DNA of 64,000 bases. Origin: AP-15 sp963774345. GTDB lineage: Bacteria; Pseudomonadota; Alphaproteobacteria; ATCC43930; CGMCC-115725. The stretch is from contig CAVZFB010000038.1 in NCBI GenBank assembly GCA_963774345.1, forward strand, positions 186,001 to 250,000, written 5' to 3'. Shown here piece by piece: positions 8,797 through 17,492 of the stretch. Position numbers and translations under genes: made by a program. The notes under the pieces are model-generated. The model saw only the letters and a list, made by a program, of their open reading frames with translations. It was not told the DNA's origin and did not search any database. Position 1 is the first letter of the stretch; the number at the start of each line of letters is the position of its first letter.

Positions 8797-9649
8797 TGCT
8801 GTGGCGGGCATCGTGGCGATGGGCTTCCGCCTCGACCGCGCCATGCCCCGCGACGACCACGATGCGGCCGTTTACCCGCAACACCTCGATTGGGGTCTGG
8901 TAAAGGCGGGATAACACCGTGTCGGTGATCACTTCGTCTACCGTCCCGAGAGCGGCGTGCCCGTGCCCCAGATAAAGCACCCGATCGACAACGCTGAGCA
9001 GCGGATTCAGGTCATGGGCGGTAAACAGGACGGTGATGCCGCGGTCTTGCTGGATCTGTTTGACCAGCGCGACGACCGCCTGCTGGAAATGCGGATCGAG
9101 GCTGACCAGCGGCTCGTCGAGCAGCAGCAGCCTCGGCTTTCCGAGCAGCGCCTGGGCGAGCAGCAGCCGCTGCAGTTCGCCACCCGAAAGTTCGCGCAAG
9201 GGCCGGCGAGCGAGGCTTTGCGCGGCGACGGTTTCGAGCGCCTGGTCGACCTCCCGCCGACCGTCGCGAGCGATCAGCGGCAAGCCCCAACGCTCGCCGT
9301 TCAGGGCGCTGGCCACGAAATCCCAGCCGCGCATCGGAAGATCCGCAACGGCGGTGCGCTGTTGCGGCAAATATCCGGCCGCGCGATCGCCGCGCTGCGG
9401 CTTTGCACCGAAGATCCTGATCTCGCCGGCGGCGGGCGGCAGCAAACCGAGAATCGCTTGCAACAATGTGGTTTTGCCGGCGCCGTTCGGACCGAGGACT
9501 GCGATGAACTCGCCGGGCCGTATCGCCGCGCTGACATCGGCGAGAACGGTGCGCGCCCCCCGGGTGATCGTCACTCGGTCGAGCTCGATCGCAAACCCCT
9601 CTAGTGAGCCAGCGCGCGGTCGAGCGCGTTGAGCTGCGACAGCATCCAC
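8789..9649 (-). CDS. znuC: Zinc/manganese ABC transporter ATP-binding protein (ZnuC family)
   Basis: The 286-residue ABC ATPase has Walker A GPNGAGKTT, the Q-loop region LPQQRT, signature LSGGELQR, Walker B LLLLDEP and the switch His in FTAHDLN. The C-terminal tail is His-rich (GHGAVEAEAHRHDARHSN), as often seen in metal importers. GTG 9649 is the only suitable start because the family N-terminus (FAIELDRVTI) begins soon after it. It overlaps the 3' end of the binding-protein gene by about 49 bases, implying tight coupling. Confidence 0.88.
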   Translation of the reverse strand: MDAVAAQRARPRAGSLEGFAIELDRVTITRGARTVLADVSAAIRPGEFIAVLGPNGAGKTTLLQAILGLLPPAAGEIRIFGAKPQRGDRAAGYLPQQRTAVADLPMRGWDFVASALNGERWGLPLIARDGRREVDQALETVAAQSLARRPLRELSGGELQRLLLAQALLGKPRLLLLDEPLVSLDPHFQQAVVALVKQIQQDRGITVLFTAHDLNPLLSVVDRVLYLGHGHAALGTVDEVITDTVLSRLYQTPIEVLRVNGRIVVVAGHGAVEAEAHRHDARHSNV

Positions 9650-10461
9650 TCCTGGTAATCCTTTCCTCGCGGCTCGGTCTCGGTCACGCCGACCACGGGC
9701 ACGCCGGCTTGCGTCGCGATTTTCTGCATCCGCCGGGTCAGTGCCTGGCTGGTTTGGCTGTTATAGAGCAAGACCTTGACGGCCCGCGCGCGAAGATCCC
9801 TTTCGAAGGCCGCAACGGCGACGGCGCTGGGCTCGGTGTCGTTCATGACCGCAAGCTGGAAGCCGGCGTTGCGCATGTCGAGACCCAAGGCCGCCGCCAT
9901 GTAGCCGAAGACCGGTTCCGTCGCGGTTACCGGCTTGCCCGAATATTTTGTGCGGATCTCGGCGATTCGGCCCTCGAGCGGCTTGATCGACCGTCGGAAT
10001 GTCGTGAGTCGCCGGGCGTAATCGTCCTGGTGAACCGGATCGAGTTTCACGAACAGGCCGCAGAGGGTCTCGGCCAAGGCCGGCATCGCGGTGGGGTCGT
10101 ACCAGACATGCGGATTGTCGCCGGCCGTCTTGTGGACGAGCGCCGCGACGACGACGACCGCGCGCGACGCGGCGGGTGACGCCGACAGAAGCTTCTCTGC
10201 CCACCCGTCATACCCGGCCCCGTTGACGATGACGACCGCGGCATCGGCGAACGCCCGCGCCGTCGACGGGCTCGCCTCGAACTCATGCGGGTCCTGGTCC
10301 GGGTTGGTCAGGATGCTGGTGACCGCAACCTGGCCGCCGCCGATCTGCCGGGCGATGTCGCCATAGAAATTTTCGGCGGCGACCACCGTGATCGGGGCCG
10401 CTGCGGCCGTGGAAACTGTCATAACCAAGGCTGTGAAGCTGCCGACGATGAGATGGCGCAT
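9601..10461 (-). CDS. znuA: Zinc/manganese ABC transporter substrate-binding protein (ZnuA family)
   Basis: The 286-residue periplasmic cluster A-I binding protein has a signal peptide ending near TAAAAP. Metal-site motifs are visible: DPHEFEASP, NPHVWYDP and ATEPVFGYM. The third ligand position carries Glu, as in Mn-binding PsaA, rather than the His usual in ZnuA, and the His-rich loop of ZnuA is missing. The C-terminal VTETEPRGKDYQEWM block is common in proteobacterial members. A Zur-like half-site precedes the gene. Metal choice between zinc and manganese therefore stays open. Confidence 0.83.
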   Translation of the reverse strand: MRHLIVGSFTALVMTVSTAAAAPITVVAAENFYGDIARQIGGGQVAVTSILTNPDQDPHEFEASPSTARAFADAAVVIVNGAGYDGWAEKLLSASPAASRAVVVVAALVHKTAGDNPHVWYDPTAMPALAETLCGLFVKLDPVHQDDYARRLTTFRRSIKPLEGRIAEIRTKYSGKPVTATEPVFGYMAAALGLDMRNAGFQLAVMNDTEPSAVAVAAFERDLRARAVKVLLYNSQTSQALTRRMQKIATQAGVPVVGVTETEPRGKDYQEWMLSQLNALDRALAH

Positions 10462-10480
10462 GTCGGAAATCGCAATGCAT

Positions 10481-10493
10481 GAAATGTTATAAC
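10481..10493. promoter_or_regulatory. Zur-like half-site upstream of the metal transporter operon
   Basis: GAAATGTTATAAC starts 20 bases upstream of the binding-protein ATG. Its first eleven bases equal one half of the enterobacterial Zur consensus, and GTTATAAC is itself palindromic. The second half-site is poorly matched, so Zur control is likely but not proven. Confidence 0.45.
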
Positions 10494-10732
10494 GATCCTA
10501 TCAGAATTGTCGGAGCGAGCAAACGGATCAGCTGCTGACCATCGCCTCACCGGCGCAAGAGTCGGCTGGGCTGCGCGACAGAGTTATGGTGACAAAATTT
10601 GGCTTGACCTAAGGAAGCGCTGGAATTCGCCGCAGAAAACCCCGGGTGCGGCGCGCTGCCCATAGCAAATCGGCGCGGAAGCAGGCAAAATCCGGCCGGC
10701 GGGGATTTTCCCGCGAATTGGGGGTCATCGGA

Positions 10733-11218
10733 ATGTTCAAAAAAGTTGGTTTGGCAATCGGCGCAATCGGCCTGGCGGCCGGCCTCGCCATGCAGGCGAC
10801 GCCGGCGCAAGCCCAATCAGGAGTTCGGGTCGGCACATTGAACTGCAACGTCGCCAGCGGCTGGGGCTTTGTGTTTGGCTCGTCAAGAGCGCTCCGTTGC
10901 GTCTTTTCTGGGGCCGGTCGTCCTCCCGAGCGTTACAACGGCAGCATCTCGAAATTTGGCGTCGACATCGGCTACACTCAGGGCGGCGTGCTGGTCTGGG
11001 CCGTGCTGGCGCCGACCACCAACATAGCGCCGGGCGCGCTAGCCGGGAGTTTTGGCGGCGCCACGGCCAGCGCGACCGTCGGGGTCGGGGTTGGCGCCAA
11101 TGTGCTGATTGGCGGTTCGAATCGGTCGATTTCGCTGCAGCCGTTGAGTATCGAAGGCAATACCGGGCTCAATGTCGCGGCCGGCATCGGCGCGATCACC
11201 TTGCACCACGTCCCCTGA
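10733..11218 (+). CDS. DUF992 domain-containing secreted protein
   Basis: This 161-residue protein has a signal peptide (MFKKVGLAIGAIGLAAGLAM...PAQAQ) and then the DUF992 pattern: VGTLNCNVASGWGFVFGSS, RCVFSG, FGVDIGYTQGGVLVWAVLAPT and VGVGVGANVLIGG. DUF992 proteins occur mostly in Alphaproteobacteria and are exported; their function is unknown. ATG 10733 is chosen because the signal peptide begins there; the frame extends further 5' without such support. The gene stands alone, with about 270 bp before it and 320 bp after it. Confidence 0.85.
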   Translation: MFKKVGLAIGAIGLAAGLAMQATPAQAQSGVRVGTLNCNVASGWGFVFGSSRALRCVFSGAGRPPERYNGSISKFGVDIGYTQGGVLVWAVLAPTTNIAPGALAGSFGGATASATVGVGVGANVLIGGSNRSISLQPLSIEGNTGLNVAAGIGAITLHHVP

Positions 11219-11538
11219 GGCTGGTCAGCGGGAACGCAAGGGGTCGCGGCAATGGACTATTTCGGCTCTTCTACTTGATGAGGTGCCGTGACCCTGGCAG
11301 ATCCGGGTTTTTCGGAAGTCCCCGAGCGGACCCGGTTCGCCGACGAACCCGGGAATCGACATCGGTTCTTTCTCCGAGCATCGTTTCTCGAATGATGGCA
11401 TGCGCGGCTTACCGCTGAACCCGATCCCCGAATCATTCGGCGTTCTCGGCCACCGTCGCGCCGCGGCTTCCCACCTCACGCTTTGGCCGCCCCGCGCGGC
11501 GGGTCGATTTAACGGATTCGTCATGGGTTTGCGGTAAT
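11219..11538. other. Intergenic stretch, no gene seen
   Basis: About 320 bases with no supported reading frame. It holds a distant eight-base inverted repeat (CGAATGAT at 11389-11396, ATCATTCG at 11432-11439) of unknown meaning, and probably the promoter of the prenyltransferase gene. Confidence 0.5.
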
Positions 11539-12393
11539 TTGAGCGAATTCACCGATCGGCTGCCGTTACGCGGCGGGCTTGCCCGCGCTCCGGCGCTGGG
11601 GGACGCTGCGCTGCGGCCGATGCTCCGGCTCCTCTATTATCTCTACGCCCGGCGGCTGGTTCGCGGCGTGCGGCGGCAGTTGCGGCCACGCCATATCGGC
11701 ATCATCCTCGACGGCAACCGCCGTCATGGCCGCGCGCTTGGCATCACCGAGCCGCGAGCGGTCTACGATCTCGGCGCCGAAAAGCTCGACGAGGTCCTCG
11801 ACTGGTGCGTCGAGCTGGGCATTCCGACGGTGACCTTATGGGTCTTGTCGACCGAGAATTTCCACCGGCCGGCGGCCGAGGTGTCCGGCATCCTAGCCTC
11901 GGTCGCAGCCAAACTAACCGCGCTCGCTGACGATCCCGCAATCCACCGCCGGCGGGTCCGCGTTCGCGCGATCGGTTGCCTGGCAATGCTGCCGGCGCCG
12001 GTTCTGGCGGCGATCACCGCGGCCGAGCGCGCCACCGCCGGATATGACGGGTTCGAGCTGAACATCGCCGTCGCCTATGGCGGCCGCCAGGAGATCTCTG
12101 ACGCCGTGCGCGCGCTGCTCGCTTGCCTGGCCGCCGAGCAGACGACATTGGCCGAGGCGATCGACCACGTCACGCCGGAGGCCATCGCCCGCCATCTCTA
12201 CACCGCCGGACTCCCCGACCCCGACTTGATCATCCGCACCTCGGGAGAGGTCCGCCTCTCCGGCTTTCTGATGTGGCAGAGCGTGCATAGCGAATTCTAT
12301 TTTACCGACGTGTTGTGGCCGGCGTTGCGCAAGATCGATTTCCTGCGCGCGATCCGATCCTTTCAGGAGCGCCAGCGCCGCTACGGCTGCTGA
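11539..12393 (+). CDS. Polyprenyl diphosphate synthase (UppS-like cis-prenyltransferase)
   Basis: The 284-residue protein carries the cis-prenyltransferase signatures HIGIILDGNRRHGR (usually DGNGRWA), STENFHRP, NIAVAYGGRQEI and RTSGEVRLSGFLMWQS. Such enzymes add isopentenyl units in cis to make undecaprenyl or shorter polyprenyl diphosphates. It departs from canonical UppS in three places: RRH replaces GRW, RTSGE replaces RTGGE, and about 50 extra N-terminal residues include a hydrophobic, Arg-rich stretch. It may therefore be a second, specialised cis-prenyltransferase. The TTG start at 11539 is uncertain; Met28 is an alternative. Confidence 0.8.
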   Translation: MSEFTDRLPLRGGLARAPALGDAALRPMLRLLYYLYARRLVRGVRRQLRPRHIGIILDGNRRHGRALGITEPRAVYDLGAEKLDEVLDWCVELGIPTVTLWVLSTENFHRPAAEVSGILASVAAKLTALADDPAIHRRRVRVRAIGCLAMLPAPVLAAITAAERATAGYDGFELNIAVAYGGRQEISDAVRALLACLAAEQTTLAEAIDHVTPEAIARHLYTAGLPDPDLIIRTSGEVRLSGFLMWQSVHSEFYFTDVLWPALRKIDFLRAIRSFQERQRRYGC

Positions 12394-12606
12394 CCTCCCA
12401 CACCGCGAACCAACCAGCGGATTACCGTCACCGCCGCGAAAAGTAACGGTCCGGCAGCTGGGTAGGGCCTCGAGTCCATCACCGCGTCGATCGGAACCTT
12501 CCTCTGTAACCATTAGCAAAATTCTTCGCCCCTGTGTGACGCTAATCACACCTGATTTCCGAGACCGGCGATAGATTTTGTCGCGATGTGCCGGAAGGGC
12601 TCAACT

Positions 12607-14034
12607 ATGCCGTACAGCTCATTTTCATGCTCGCGAACTTGGAGGTTGGGGCAGCGGGTTGGGGAGTCTTTGACTGTCGGGGCGGCGGTAGTCGCCCGCG
12701 GCGCGATGCTGGTTGGCGGCCTTTGTTCGGCCGCTCCTGTTCTAGCCGCCGCGCCGTCGCAAAGCGCGGTCATCCCCGCTGCCGCGACTGACTGGTCGAC
12801 CACGGCCAATGTAGGACAATTCGATCCGGCACAGGGCACTTTGTCGGACATCAGCTTTGGTCTGACCGGAACCCTGCAGGGCGCGATCGGCGTCGAGAGC
12901 CTCGACGCCCTGCCGAGCACGGTCAACGCTGGCATCTCATCGACGATCAATCTCTCTGCTCCCGGCGGCGGCCCGGTACTTTCGGTAACGCCAACGGTCA
13001 GCGCGACCGCCAATCTGGCGCCCTTCGACGGCACGATTGATTTTGCCGGCGCGTCGGGCCGGACCTTCTCCGGCCTTTCCGCCACCCAGAGCGCGCAGAC
13101 GACCTACACGGCCGGAGCCACAGGGCTACAGATCTCCACTGCCCCGTTTGTCGGCACCGGCGCCGTGGCGCTGCCGGTGACGGCGGCAGCAAGTGCCAGC
13201 GTGGCGGGGCCGCTTAATCTCGCCGCTCGAATGCAGGCCGCAGCCGGAGCAGCTGTCGCCGTGCAATACGGCAGCGCAGCGTCGCAGCCGGCTGGAAACA
13301 CAAGCGCCGGCGGCATTACGACCAGCGTCTCCCAGTCTTTCGACTTTCCGCCGTTCGGCGTGCAGCACACCCCTGTCCAGGTTCAGACGCTGTCGGACCA
13401 GACCGGCAATTGGGCACGCAATGTCACCTTCGCTCGCTTCGACCCTGTGCTCGGGAGCCTGGTCAGCGCTGACATAACACTGACGGGCGATGTGAAGGCC
13501 AGCCTTTCGCTACAGAACACCGGTCCGGTTGCAGATCCCTACAACATCGACCGGTCGGTCGCCTTCGACCTAGTGCGGCCGGACGGCACATCGCTGGACA
13601 GCTCGGGTGCCGCGTCCACGCAATCGGGGACGCTCGGCGCGTTTGCCGGCACCGACGATTTCACCAAGCCCTTCGGCACGACGACCAACGACGACTTTTT
13701 GAGCCCGTTGGAGGCAATCTCCGAAGCGGACTCGGCGGATTTGGCACTGTTCTCCGGTAGTGGCACGCTCAGTTTGGAGCTCGATGCGACCGGAGACCTA
13801 TTCGCCGACCTGCCCGGCAATGCCGACTTGCTCTCCGCCGCTCTAGAGGGAGCGCAAGTATCGCTGTCCTATACTTATCTGCCGGACGCCGCCCCGAGTG
13901 CGGCGGCAGCGGGAGCCGTACCGGAGCCGGGGTCACTATCATTGCTGTTGCTCGCCCTCGCTGGATTCGGCTTGCTCCACCGCCGGCGGCATGCCGGATC
14001 GGAAAGCTTTGGTCCAGGACAATTTTCCATCTAA
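12607..14034 (+). CDS. PEP-CTERM surface protein with two choice-of-anchor E-like repeats
   Basis: The 475-residue exported protein has a long signal region ending near APVLAAAP. It contains two related domains, each with a W...FDP..G.L...S...LTG core (about residues 55-150 and 260-350). It ends with a PEP-CTERM tail: VPEPGS, a hydrophobic helix, then HRRRHAG. Such tails are cut and processed by an exosortase, and the protein is delivered to the surface or matrix. ATG 12607 follows GGAAGGG by seven bases and is preferred to ATG 12586. No matching PEP-type exosortase is in the window; the one present is the VPEID type. Confidence 0.85.
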   Translation: MPYSSFSCSRTWRLGQRVGESLTVGAAVVARGAMLVGGLCSAAPVLAAAPSQSAVIPAAATDWSTTANVGQFDPAQGTLSDISFGLTGTLQGAIGVESLDALPSTVNAGISSTINLSAPGGGPVLSVTPTVSATANLAPFDGTIDFAGASGRTFSGLSATQSAQTTYTAGATGLQISTAPFVGTGAVALPVTAAASASVAGPLNLAARMQAAAGAAVAVQYGSAASQPAGNTSAGGITTSVSQSFDFPPFGVQHTPVQVQTLSDQTGNWARNVTFARFDPVLGSLVSADITLTGDVKASLSLQNTGPVADPYNIDRSVAFDLVRPDGTSLDSSGAASTQSGTLGAFAGTDDFTKPFGTTTNDDFLSPLEAISEADSADLALFSGSGTLSLELDATGDLFADLPGNADLLSAALEGAQVSLSYTYLPDAAPSAAAAGAVPEPGSLSLLLLALAGFGLLHRRRHAGSESFGPGQFSI

Positions 14035-14112
14035 GGGGCAGCATCGGGTCGCGTTGTCGACATGGCGCCAGAACCCGATAAAAATGCGCCGAATCCGATA
14101 AGCGGAGGGCGC

Positions 14113-14863
14113 ATGAACATCGATCTGGCGGAAAGCGGGCGGTGGTGACCGGCGGCAGCCGGGGCATCGGGCGGGCGATCGCGCTCGCTTTCGCCGAGGC
14201 CGGGGCCGGCGTGTCGATCTGCGCGCGCGGGGCGGAGGCGCTCGCCGCGGCGCGCGACGACATCGCGCGGCATGGCGGCACGGCGCATGCCGCAGTCTGC
14301 GATCTCGCCGATGCCGCGGCGGTCGCGCGCTATATCGACGAAGCAGCCGGCGCGCTCGGCGGGCATCGACATTCTGGTCAACAACGCCTCGGGTTTCGGC
14401 ACCAGCGACGACGAGGCCGGCTGGGCAGTCAGCATCTCGGTCGATCTGATTGGCGACGGTGCGGGCGACGCGGGCGGCGCTGCCGTTTCTCGAACAATCC
14501 GGCGCCGGATCGATCGTCAACATCTCGTCGATTTCCGGGTTTCGCGCGTCGGCCCGCACCCCGCCCTACGGTGCGGTCAAGGCGGCGATCCTCGAATACA
14601 CCCAGACGACCGCCGCGCAATTCGCCCGCAAGGGCATCCGCGTCAATTGCGTCGCCCCCGGCTCGATCGAGTTTCCCGGCGGCACCTGGGAGCGGGCGAA
14701 GAACCACAACCCGAACCTCTACGGCGCGATCCTGCGCAGCATCCCGTTCGGCCGCCTGGGCCGACCCGAGGAGGTGGCGCAGGTCGCGCTGTTCCTGTGC
14801 TCGCCGCTCGCCGGCTGGGTCACCGGCCAGAACATCGCGGTCGACGGCGGCCAGATGCTCTGA
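14113..14863 (+). pseudogene. SDR family oxidoreductase, disrupted by three one-base indels
   Basis: Joining three frames gives a normal short-chain dehydrogenase of about 250 residues. It has the cofactor motif TGGSRGIGRA, NNASG, the catalytic Ser (NISSISGF) and the Tyr-x-x-x-Lys (YGAVKAA), and ends near VDGGQML. Each break is a homopolymer change: GG instead of GGG at 14130-14131, GGG instead of GG at 14361-14363, and TT instead of T at 14450-14451. ATG 14113 follows GGAGG by five or six bases. The gene is probably intact in the organism. It converges with pcaHG, ending 20 bases away. Confidence 0.75.
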
Positions 14864-14882
14864 AGGCGGGCGCCGGCACGGG

Positions 14883-15470
14883 TCAGATTTCGAAAAAGAC
14901 GGTTTCGTTGCTCGCCTTGCAGGACGATGTCGAACCGGTAGGTCGGCGCGCTCGGCGTCCGTCGCGGCGGGTCGCGATCAGGGTCCGGCGGCGCGCCGGA
15001 TCGTCGATCGACGACAGCACCGGATCGGTCTCGTTCGCCGGCTCATCGGCGAAATAGATGCGGGTGAAGAGCTGCTTCAGCAGCCCGCGGGCGAAGACCG
15101 CCACGGCGATGTGCGGCGCCTGCAATGCGTTGCCGCGGCCCGGCACCGGCCCGGGCCGGATCGTCGTGAAGCGAAAGCCGCCCTCGGCGTCGGTCGCCAC
15201 CCGGCCAAAGCCGCGGAAATTCGGATCGAGCGGCTTGTCGGTCCTGGGTGTCGTCGGGATGGGCGTAGCGGCCGGCGGCATTGGCCTGCCACAATTCGAG
15301 ACAGGCATCGGCGACCGCGGCGCCGTCGCCGTCGATCACCCGCCCCTCGACGACGATCCGCTCGCCGTTCGGGCCCCGCTGGTCAGATCGGCCCAGTCCG
15401 GCCGGTCGAGCGCCAGGTGAAAGAACGGGCCGACGGTCTGCGACGGCGTCGCGATCAGCTTGTCCGCCAT
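14883..15470 (-). pseudogene. pcaG: Protocatechuate 3,4-dioxygenase alpha subunit, frame-disrupted
   Basis: Pieces in different frames add up to a PcaG of about 196 residues: MADKLIATPSQTVGPFFH, then GDGAAVADACLELWQANAAG, PLDPNFRGFGRVATD, and a C-terminus YRFDIVLQG...NETVFFEI. PcaG pairs with PcaH to open the ring of protocatechuate. At least four indels are needed to join it, one of them CCCC for CCCCC at 15374-15377 and others in GC repeats. The start lies one base after the pcaH stop, as expected for a pcaHG operon. It is probably functional if the indels are consensus errors. Confidence 0.75.
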
Positions 15471-15471
15471 C

Positions 15472-16187
15472 TCAGGCCTGCTCCATCGGGGTCGCCTCGC
15501 GGCCGCGCAGCACGATGTCGAAGCGGTAGCCGAGCGCCCATTCGGCCTCGCTGAGGTTCGGGTCGTAGGTCGAGATCAGCCGCGTCGCGCGCCGCCTCGT
15601 CGGCGGTGCCGTGAAAGATCGCGTCGAACGCCAGCAGCGGATCGCCCGGGAAATACATTTGCGTGATCAGCCGGGTCGCGAAGGCCGGACCGAACACGCC
15701 GAAATGGATATGCGCCGGCCGCCAGGAATTGTGGGTGTTGCGCCAGGGATAGGCGCCGGGCTTGATCGTCAGAAAGCGGTATTCGCCGTCGCGCGTCGGT
15801 CACCGACCTGGCCGACCCCGTCGAAATTCGGGTCGAGCGGCGCGTCGTGCTGGTCGACCGGATGGCGATAGCGGCCGGCGGCGTTGCATTGCCACAGCTC
15901 GACCAGGGTGCCCGGCACCGGCCGGCGCATCCTCGTCGAGCACGCGGCCGGCGACGATGATCCGCTCGCCGAGCGGCTCGCCCTGGTGCCGCCGGGTCAG
16001 GTCGGTCGACGTCGGCGCCGGCCCAGCCGTCGGCAAAGACCGGGCCGGTGATCTCGGTCAAGGTCTGTTCGAGCCGGATCGGCGGGTGTTTCGGCGCACG
16101 CTTGACCGTGCTGCCGTAATCGGGGTGCAGGTAAGGCGGTTGCGCGCCCAGCGGACTGCGCGCGAACGGCCGGATCGGGTCGGTCAT
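15472..16187 (-). pseudogene. pcaH: Protocatechuate 3,4-dioxygenase beta subunit, frame-disrupted
   Basis: The joined frames give about 238 residues with the iron-site elements of PcaH: Tyr in AAGRYRHP, Tyr in GAYPWRN and the two His of RPAHIHFG. The start (MTDPIRPFARSPLG) follows GAGGA, and the end TPMEQA meets pcaG. The beta subunit holds the ferric iron that cleaves protocatechuate to 3-carboxymuconate. Several small indels split the gene. Together with the CMD gene at 2.8 kb this suggests a beta-ketoadipate pathway, whose other genes are not in the window. Confidence 0.75.
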
Positions 16188-16287
16188 CGGGTCATCCTCA
16201 TTGTGGCCGCTTCCGGGGATTACGACCCAGCCTGCGCGTAGCGCCCGGCGCCGGTCAAGAGGGGGCTGCTCGCTCCGAATCGGCAGA

Positions 16288-17139
16288 CTAGTGGCGCTGA
16301 CCGGCCGCCGCTGGCGTGATCGGTAGCGGCGGGCCAATCCACGATGTGGATTTTTGGCAAGGTGCCGAGGCGGCGCAGAAATAGTCGAGCCGAACCACGA
16401 GCGGCAGGAAAAACACCCGGACCATGATTGTTGTCGGCAATAGCAGCGGATCGTCGGTCAGGGTCAGCGCGACCGGGCGCGGGGCGTCGTCGGGATCGCC
16501 GACATCGCTCGATTCCCCCTTGAAGCCGGCGATCGGGTGCAAGCTCAGCGCGACGCGAACCAGACCGTCGGCCGGATCCTTTTTAGGGAGAACCCGCGCA
16601 AGAACGTCGAAGCGCCGCGCGCCGTCATAGACCGGGATCGAAAAGTTGCGGTTCGCCGCGCCGGCTCCGGCCGCGATTGCCTGGCGCAGACGCTCGACCG
16701 CCGTCAGCGGATCGACCGCGCTGCGGCGGAAGGTTTCAGCAAGCGGCGGCTTGCGGCTGGTGTCGTCCGCGCCGCGCTCGGCCACGAACGCATCGCCACG
16801 GGCGACAAATCGCATGCTGACGCGATTGTTGCGCCGCTTGCGCAGATCAAAAAGGGCATCGTAGCGCGCCGGCTCTGCCGCCCGGTCGGCGACGATTCGC
16901 CCGGTAGCGCGCGCGGTTCCGTCAAAATGGCTGACGAGGCGCGGCAGTCCCTCTGTGCGGATCTCGATCTCGTCGTTGTAGGCGATTTTGCCGCCGCGCA
17001 ACTTCAGCCGAATCTCCGCTGCCGGGAGGCCAGCCCAATAGGCGCTGTAGACCGCTGTGATCTCATCGGCGCGGGAAGCGCCGCCCGCCGCCGAAAACAC
17101 CAGGGCGAAGGCCAGAACGGCAGCTTTGCACCGCGACAT
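16288..17139 (-). CDS. DUF3108 domain-containing exported protein
   Basis: The 283-residue protein has a signal peptide ending near GGASRADE and a DUF3108 body (YSAYWAGLPAAEIRLKL at the start). DUF3108 proteins are exported and their function is unknown. The frame is intact, unlike its neighbours on both sides. ATG 17139 gives a regular signal peptide. It lies upstream of pcaH on the same strand with a 100-base gap, so cotranscription is possible but a functional link to protocatechuate is not implied. Confidence 0.75.
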   Translation of the reverse strand: MSRCKAAVLAFALVFSAAGGASRADEITAVYSAYWAGLPAAEIRLKLRGGKIAYNDEIEIRTEGLPRLVSHFDGTARATGRIVADRAAEPARYDALFDLRKRRNNRVSMRFVARGDAFVAERGADDTSRKPPLAETFRRSAVDPLTAVERLRQAIAAGAGAANRNFSIPVYDGARRFDVLARVLPKKDPADGLVRVALSLHPIAGFKGESSDVGDPDDAPRPVALTLTDDPLLLPTTIMVRVFFLPLVVRLDYFCAASAPCQKSTSWIGPPLPITPAAAGQRH

Positions 17140-17160
17140 GACCGGTTGCGGGCTCGGGAC

Positions 17161-17388
17161 TCACGCCTGCAGGTAGCTCCAGGCGGCGCCGTCCCACACG
17201 ATTCTCTCGCCGCTCGGAAAGCGCAATTCGAGAGCGCCGGTTTTGGACCGAGTCCGGCGCACTTCGCCGCCGGCCCCCAATTGCTCGGCCTCCCAGCGGT
17301 CGGTCAGCGCCAGCCCGATCCGGCCCGGGCTCAGCCCATCCTTGTGCAGCGCAATGGCATCGTCGAGAAGCTCGCGCACAGGGCTCAT
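17161..17388 (-). CDS. Small hypothetical protein
   Basis: The 75-residue protein (MSPVRELLDDAIALHKDGLSP to WDGAAWSYLQA) matches no family I recognise. It has no signal peptide or membrane segment and is mildly acidic at the start and basic in the middle. It lies 21 bases upstream of the DUF3108 gene on the same strand and shows normal base use. The Shine-Dalgarno sequence is weak (GAG just before ATG), so coding status is moderately sure. Confidence 0.5.
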   Translation of the reverse strand: MSPVRELLDDAIALHKDGLSPGRIGLALTDRWEAEQLGAGGEVRRTRSKTGALELRFPSGERIVWDGAAWSYLQA

Positions 17389-17492
17389 CTCGTGATCTCG
17401 CTGTTGTCCCCGAAGAGAGCACTATCCCGCGCAATCCCGCGCTTGGCAAATCGCGCCATGCCCGACCGCGGATAGAAATGGCGAGGATGGGC

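Noticed and set aside
11389..11439. CGAATGAT/ATCATTCG inverted pair upstream of the prenyltransferase gene
   Set aside because: The arms are 35 bases apart, without a regulator next to them or a T run; too weak for an operator or terminator call.
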